From: Helicostylum pulchrum | Lineage: Eukaryota; Mucoromycota; Mucoromycetes; Mucorales; Mucoraceae | Length of the DNA stretch: 64,000 nt | Assembly: GCA_025677825.1 (NCBI GenBank) | Contig: JAIXMO010000029.1 | Span: 1 to 64,000, forward strand | Direction: 5' to 3' | Shown here: piece after piece, positions 57,457 to 64,000 of the stretch | Numbering within the stretch: the first letter of the stretch is position 1 | Layout of the letters: every line of letters starts with the position of its first letter | Translations under genes and position numbers: made by a program | The notes under the pieces: generated by a model | Told to the model about the DNA's origin: nothing | The model's input: only the letters and a program-made list of their open reading frames with translations | Database searches by the model: none

Positions 57457-59736
57457 ATGTCAGAAGTTGAAAAGACTCCAGCAGTTGAAAAGACTGAAGC
57501 AGTTGAAAAGACTGAAGCAGTTGAAAAACCTGTTGTTGAAGTTCCAACAGGTAAAAAATAAAAAATTATAACTAAAAAAAAATGCTAAAATATATCACCA
57601 TGTTAGGACCTGTCGACAAAAAGATCTTCATTGGTGGTTTAACTGCCTCTGTCACCGAGAACGAAATTAAGGAACGGTTCAGTAAATTCGGTAGAGTTGA
57701 TAGTGTATCCGTTGCTAAAAATGCTGAAGGTAAAAAACGAAAAAAAAAAAATGATACACACATATCTAAATTACATAATAGGCGAATGCAGAGGCTTTGC
57801 CCACATGCATATATTTACAACTACTAAACAATGGGATTCATGTACGTAAAAAAAAGAGAAAAAGAAAATATGGATTTTGACGTTTTTATTTATAATAGGT
57901 TTAAGTGTATATAATGGTGCAAAATGGAGAGGTCAAGAATTAAAATTAGAAGAAGCCAAACCAGATTGGAAAGAACGCTTCAAGGAAAGACAAGAAAAGA
58001 TTAAAGAACAAGAAGAAAAGAAAAAGAAGAGATTATTAAGATGGAACGATAGTGAAGGTTTCCATGCTAAAGATATGACTCCTGTCACCGATAACAATAT
58101 GGGTACAAGGAAAGGTTGGAAGAGAGGAAGGTATGGTAGGGCTATTGCCGTTATGCGCTTAAAGAAAAATGATGGTACAAAGGTAAACTTACATATATTA
58201 TGCTTTTTACGTGTTTTATTAATTTATTTGAACATATAGTTTGTATTCGAACCTACTCATTATAAAAACAATTTGACGAAATTATATAATATCGGTGTTC
58301 GTATGAAACCAGTGAGCCAATTGATTACTAGTCTTAGTGACGAGGAAGAGGATATGGACGAAGAATCTCGCTGGCCTAAACTTCGTAGATTATCAACTGA
58401 TAAACAACAAATGTCTTATGATGAGGAAGAATACGAACAAGACGAGAATACCGAGTACAAGGTAACTTTCAATTGCCTCTTTTTTTTTTCTAGGTAATAC
58501 CTGTAACTAATACCTACATAAAAAAAATAGATGACAGATGACGAAAAAAGAAGATTTGCCATGGACACTATGTTTGAACAACAAAACGCAAAGAAAGAAA
58601 TGCTTAGAAAATCGCTCGCAGAAGAACGTGATAACCATATTAATTTTGATAACGACGATGACGATATTAAGGTTGACGAGGCTTTCAATATGGATATCGA
58701 TCAAGAAGAACAAGAAGATGAACCAAAAGAACCTGCTGAATCAAAGAAATGGATGTTCGATTCTGATGAAGAAAGTGAAGGAGAATTAGATATTCAAATC
58801 AATCCTGTACTTGAAGGTGAAGCAGGTCGTAAAAGATTGGAACTTCAAAAGAAGTTTAAAGGCGATGAACGTTTCAAGTTGGGTGAAGATTTCATTGAAG
58901 AGTCAGAAAAGATTACTAAAAAGAAAAATGTGGGTGATGCTATCTCTCAAGAATTAGATGCTGATAAAGATCAAGCAATGGATGTACTTCGTTCCATGTT
59001 TGGCGAACGAAGAGTTGATACAAGAGTACAACACAGAAATACTGCTTGGTCTACTCCTGCTAGATTTGATCCTGATGCTGATGATTCTTCTAAGTATCTT
59101 GCGGATCAAAAGAAGGAAGAATATCACAATACTAAGAGTGACAATGAAGATGATGATGACGATGATATTTTCAACACACCTAGAAAACCTGAAAGTGCAA
59201 TACCTGTGGTATCAACTGAAAAGCATTTCGAAGTAAATACCAATTTGAAACCCCTCTTCGGTGATGTTGAAGAAGGTAAATATTTACTTTTTTATTTATT
59301 CTCCATTAGTAACTAACCTATAAATTATTGTAGCTCCTTTTACACTTTTCGGTGGAGATGATAATAAACCTGTTGAAACTAAACCTTTGTTTGCTAAAAG
59401 ACCTCATGAAGAATTCGCTTCAAACTTTATTCCCAAGAAGGAAGAAGGTCGTCTTGGTTTAGGTGTCATGTTCTTTTTCCATTTAGACGATCCTGGATTG
59501 ATGAAGAAGTAAGTACAATTTATTTTATACTTTTTTCACTAGCTAAAAGACCATGTTTCATTAGGAGTTGTTATTCTTATGATCCAGCAGGCGTTTTCCA
59601 ACAAAATGTCGAAGAAAGAGATAGTTATGAATCAAAGTGGAGAACACAACGACCTGTCATTAAAGAAATCTTAAAGAAACGTCAAAAGAATGCTACCAAA
59701 AACCAAAAGAAAAGATCAACACGCGATTTAAAATAG
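57457..59736 (+). CDS. NOL8: NOL8/Nop8-like nucleolar RNA-binding protein
   Basis: Eight exons (57457..57550, 57607..57729, 57782..57841, 57899..58182, 58240..58461, 58531..59275, 59334..59508, 59565..59736) sum to 1875 nt (624 residues). The N-terminus has four VEKT(E/P)A repeats coded by an 18-bp tandem repeat. An RRM follows (KKIFIGGLTASVTENEIKER; CRGFAHMHIFTTT) and is closed by SVYNGAKWRGQELKLEEAKP, as in NOL8. The middle is acidic. The C-terminus has YDPAGVFQQNVEERDSYESK and a basic tail (KKRQKNATKNQKKRSTRDLK), which matches the conserved end of NOL8/Nop8. The family acts in 60S ribosomal subunit assembly in the nucleolus. Confidence 0.85.
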
Positions 59737-59815
59737 ATCCCATTCACTCGCAAACACACAAACACATACGTTATCATATATTTGTATTATAATAAAATAA
59801 TAGCATTTTTTTTTT

Positions 59816-61611
59816 TTATTTATTTACTTGTTGATTCATGACTGATTTGGCAATTATCATTACTTGATCGCCGCAGAATCTTCCAAGTGCACCTCGTGAA
59901 GCTGAAATTTCATCAAACATTTGGACTGAATCAACATTGGTAGAATTAGGTGTAAGTGAACTGATACAAAACGGAACAGGTTCACAGCTATGATCACCGT
60001 AGACTGTAGGAGTTGTATGGTCACCAGTTACAATAATTGTATACTAGACAGTATAAAATTAACCTCTTTTTTTACTTGTATTATTAATTGACTTACGTTT
60101 ATGTCAGTATCTTTTTCGAGACTTGTAATAACAGACCCGATCATTTCATCCATCTTTTCTAGGTAGTAAATCTTTTTAAAAAATATGTTAATATCTTGCC
60201 CTTATTCATTTTTTTTTAAAAAAAAAAATACCTTTTTCTCCGCATCTTGATCATGCCCAGCATCGTCTACAGCTTTTAAATGACAGAAGCCAAAATCATA
60301 CTTGTCTAATCTTATGTTTTCCAAGCAAGCCTCTGCTTTAGCATGGAAATTTGTATGATAGTCACCTGTAGCACCTGGCACATTTAATAAATCCATACCC
60401 ACTGTTATACCAATACCCGCAATGATACAAGTAGGCGCAATCAAGAAACTTTTAAGATCATGTAATTGTTCAATACTAGGAACCTATTTACGTTATTAGC
60501 TTCAGCGCATATATTAAATTATTCTGGGTAAACTCACATCAATACAACTACCACATCCTCTTAAAAGTACACAATTAGCAGGGTTTTTGCCTTGCGCTAT
60601 ACGTTTCTTGTTAATAGGGTGATCCATCAAGATGTCATAAAATGCATTGGATAATTCATTCGTCAACTGGAATGAAAGAGGGAATGTTATTATTTTTATA
60701 CTATCAAATTCGCTCTTTTATAGCTTTACTTTGCTTGTCATTTTTGATGGTTCGTCTTTCACTGTAGGCTCGCAATAAATTAAAGGTTTGCTAAAAAGAT
60801 AGAATTGAGTTTCAATCAATTACGTCGTACGTGCTTTTTTTTTTTGCTTACTTGTCCTTTAAAGGATCTGTTCCAGTAATGGTATCCGTCAATTCTGGTC
60901 CTCTTACTCTGACACCACAGCGATGTTCAATAGCGTATTTTACAGATATAGAATGATTTGGAAAAGAAGGTAATTTCCTACACAAAAAAATATTTAAAAA
61001 GATCGATCTTGTATCACCTTTCAGAAAATTATATTTACACGTTATTGATAGCCTTGCATAAAACAGGGCCTAAACCTTCAAAATTTCGGTCGGCTTTTCT
61101 TAATACAACAATACCAGTTGATTTATCTAAATACGCAAAATTGGACTAGACTTTTTATTATTAATATTTTTCTAGAATAAAAAAGCTTAGTTACCTTGAA
61201 TGCAATATCACCTGGAATCATTTCAAGACCAGCACCCATACTTTCAAACGCGCCTCTTCCTCGGTAATGACTACAAAAAGAATCAGTTATTAGCTCTTAT
61301 ATTTTTTAGAGAAAATTGGGAGGAATATATATTACACTCGAGGGTCGTAACCTAATATCGATAAATGCGCTGTATCTGAACCACACGCTAAACCTGGCTC
61401 AACAGGATCCAATAGTCCACTCATACCCTTCTCTACAAAAAAAAAAAAACCGCGTTAAATTTTTTTGTCGATTTTATTTAAAGTTTACTTTACCTGCAAG
61501 CTTATCTAACCAAGGTATACGTGCAAGTTGCAATGGCGTCTTGCTTTCTAAATGAGGAATATTGACATCACCTAACCCGTCAATCAAGAAAAAGAGTAAC
61601 TTATTCTTCAT
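59816..61611 (-). CDS. apgM: Archaeal-type cofactor-independent phosphoglycerate mutase
   Basis: A multi-exon gene. Exon 1 (61611..about 61495) starts [20 protein letters not shown], with the first metal-binding Asp in LIDGLGD. The next exon has [14 protein letters not shown], whose Ser is the phosphorylated nucleophile of the alkaline-phosphatase superfamily. Then comes [20 protein letters not shown], and later [20 protein letters not shown] and [12 protein letters not shown]. The last exons have [19 protein letters not shown], which supplies the remaining metal ligands. The stop is at 59816. It interconverts 3- and 2-phosphoglycerate in glycolysis. The first ATG at 61665 was not used because the domain begins at 61611. 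It is convergent with the NOL8 homologue, 79 bp apart. Confidence 0.88.
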
Positions 61612-63067
61612 ATTGTGGATAAAATAAAATAAAAAGAACCTCGCCCACGGGGTACGGGAATTCATATATTTTTTTAAACTTCTTTTGAAAGGTCACAAAA
61701 ACGTCACAGTCAAGAAGGTACAATTTAAGATTCTTGCTATCCGTATTAAGGACACAAAATTATTATTAGAGACTATACAGTTTTCCTCAGATATCACTTA
61801 TTACATTATCTTTCAATAAATCATATTACAGGTCTTTATTTTTCTGGATCACAGAATCATTTTCGATCGCGCAGCCCACCGTCCGAAAGCAGTAATCTCA
61901 ATTGGACGAAAACCTGCTTTTTTTTTATGATCCTTTCTTTAACATTATATATTATATTTTCTTATACGTAAGCCAATGGTTTCTGACTGGTTGCATTATA
62001 ACTATACTACATAAATGGTATTTTTTTTTTATTTAATTTGCAAAGTTAAGTTTAACACAGTAACGGCTCTATTTATGGGTGGCCGAAATCCGAAAGAAAA
62101 TCGGCAAGTTACAAGTAATGCGATTACGATTAAATAGTTCGAATATATTTACCAAAGTATTTGACAGGTAAAAAAATAATACTACCAGTTAAGGCGTGGA
62201 ACGTTTTGGTTCACGCAAAAAAACACTTTACTGCGTTTATACCCGATTAATCTATTAATATAACTGTATAATATACCTGTGTTTTTTTTTTATCATTCTT
62301 TTGTTGTTACACTGAAACTGATGGTTTCATTTTCTTTCGCATCCATAGGTATAATAACTGTGTTTGTTTGAATCAAAACCACCTTCTTTTTACTGGTGGT
62401 AATATTACTTGTTAAATACTTTGGCGAAAACATTATCCTATTATAGACCAGTATTCCTTTCAGATAATCAAGTAGCAAAGGAACCAAAACGAAAACATCA
62501 GGGCGACAAAGAAACCAAAAAGATAAATCCTTTTGATATTATTACGAACAGTGATATCAATGCTAACTATAATCCGGTAAAGGTTTGTGTATTGCAATGT
62601 ACTAGGTATTACATTCTACATCATAGTAGATAGAAGGTTTGGCGTGTAATAAATAAATAACATTTAAATCATAAATAAGTGGTGTGTTCGTCGAACATCT
62701 TCATTTCCGAGTTGATTCAAGGTATTTTGGTGTTTTTTTATTTGGGTAAAGACAGCACATAAAAAATAAAAGTTATAAGTAATAATAAAAAGGAAGCTTT
62801 GTATCTTTTTTTAAAAGTTCCGCGACGCTAACCCATACATGGGTATTATTTATTCGTAACTTTTCTGATCGGGTGTGTAGACACTTGACTAGGAAAAGTA
62901 ATTAATACAGACTGTTGCTAAGTGATGAAAGATTGGAAAGGAATGTAGTGTAAGCCAAATAAAGTGAATGCAAAGATATCTTTTAGTTCTATATATCATA
63001 GTTAGTAGATTTTAAATGTATTTTTAATTGACAGCAATAAAATTTTAATATAATTTAATAGAATTTT
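61612..63067. other. Non-coding right-hand region
   Basis: No gene can be supported. A Lys/Asp/Asn-rich frame at about 62445-62580 (+) ends at a GTAAAG donor-like site and could be a stray exon or fragment. The rest is AT-rich. Confidence 0.4.
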
Positions 63068-64000
63068 AATGTTTGAGCTCTTGCAGAAAACGATACACAT
63101 CATATTTTTTTTCACAATAGCTTGTAAGAGCTTAAGAACTATTCAAAGTGTTATAATTCATTATTTTCTGTCCATTATTTTCTTAAAAACGCGTGTTTTT
63201 AAGTGAAGGTTTAGAAGTAACTTCTAAAAAAGGTCATTTTTCGGTGATCGAAATAAGGTGTTTTTTTTTATATAACTAAACATCAGGAAATAATTCTTTT
63301 TTCCAAGTTACCTAGTAAAGGTTACCTTTTTAAGATGCTGTTTTTAATATTAATCATAAGAAACTGCTTGTTGTTTTATACTTTTCTCGATTTTTTATAT
63401 TTTTCTTTAGTCGATCATTTTTGATCATTTTTGGTCATTTTGGGGGGTCAACCTCCTTTGAGTTTTTGTGGTTATTTTAAAATTACTCGACATCTACTTT
63501 TTCTTTATTTCTGGAAAAAACAACGATAATAAAGTGCTCTTTTTGGCACATTTAATCCATTTAAAATCATATTTTCAATAAACACACTGACAGAGTAATC
63601 TCCGTTTTAGACGTTTTTTTTCTGCTAAAATTTGAGAAGCGGTTCTTAAAATAGCGATTTTTTTAAAGCGCGTTTTCTCGCCCAGTTTTGGATGTAGCAC
63701 TTTCATTTATGAACATTAAATATATAGTTTTTAAATATCTACACTCAGTGCTATAACCAAACACGGTAATAAAAAACTATATCTTATGTAATCGCGAAGC
63801 TCTGAAAATGGCTACACAATGTTACACTAAAAAAGTGTATTTTTTTACCCAAAAAAAAAACGTCTAAAACAGCGATTACTCTTTCAGTTTTTGCATTAAA
63901 AGTATGGTTTAAAATGGATTAGAAGCGTCTAAAACAAGTTCAATACTGTCCGTAATTTCCCCACAAATATAGGCAAATTGGATTAAAAGTAACTGTAAAA
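63068..64000. repeat. Dispersed non-coding repeat, copy 2 (runs off the window)
   Basis: Same orientation and order as 21173-21910, but with about 240 extra bases at roughly 63293-63532. The extra part contains GGGGGGTCAACCTCC and TTTTTGTGGTTATTTTA, which are the reverse complement of the motifs at the right edge of copy 1. The window ends where that edge would begin. Confidence 0.72.

Noticed and set aside
62409..62633. 74-codon plus-strand frame near the right end
   Set aside because: Start is GTG/TTG-type context with no upstream gene signal; only a possible stray exon, so not listed as a gene.

Overview
The window looks like nuclear DNA of an early-diverging filamentous fungus, most likely Mucoromycota (Mucorales-like). 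The evidence is AT-rich DNA with many poly(A)/poly(T) runs, genes split by 50-75 nt GT-AG introns, a CHD6-9-type chromatin remodeller, an archaeal-type phosphoglycerate mutase, a Crypton-type tyrosine recombinase element and lineage-specific gene families. No rRNA or tRNA gene was recognised by eye.

Layout. 1-8.4 kb holds conserved genes: the 3' end of a CHD class III remodeller (+), an anion:cation-symporter-type MFS permease (-), a small two-TM protein (-) and a mitochondrial AAA+ ATPase (-). 8.4-23.8 kb is an accessory island: a decayed copy of a nucleotidyltransferase-like gene, a gutted Tc1/mariner transposase, two lineage-specific genes (one broken by a small repeat insertion), a degenerate Crypton, then two tandem Cid1/TUTase-like genes of which the first has lost two of three catalytic aspartates, followed by a dispersed non-coding repeat. 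23.8-28.5 kb carries a PiT/PHO89-type Na+/phosphate permease (-) and an MFS sugar transporter (-). Between them, on the same strand as the permease, lies a well-formed TPP riboswitch aptamer that no obvious thiamine gene explains.

29-38.2 kb holds a possible Borealin-like protein (+), a Sec2/Rabin-type Rab exchange factor (+), a C2HC zinc-finger protein (-) and a 1053-residue Rho GEF whose seven introns are all phase 0 (-). 39.5-54.4 kb is one gene: a secreted protein of about 4952 residues with an N-terminal C-type-lectin-like region followed by three successive repeat arrays (8 x 309 bp, 21 x 162 bp, about 6 x 950 bp), all apparently built from one GPG-Y-SPGN module. 54.5-61.6 kb returns to conserved genes: CC2D1/Lgd (-), NOL8/Nop8 (+) and archaeal-type iPGM (-). 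The right end is non-coding and carries a second copy of the dispersed repeat seen at 21.2 kb.

Functional threads: polarity and membrane traffic (Sec2-like GEF, Rho GEF, CC2D1), nutrient uptake (MFS permease, PiT permease, sugar transporter), RNA tailing and ribosome biogenesis (TUTases, NOL8), and a giant surface or secreted repeat protein. Splice sites were chosen by reading; where exon lengths sum to an intact frame this is stated.
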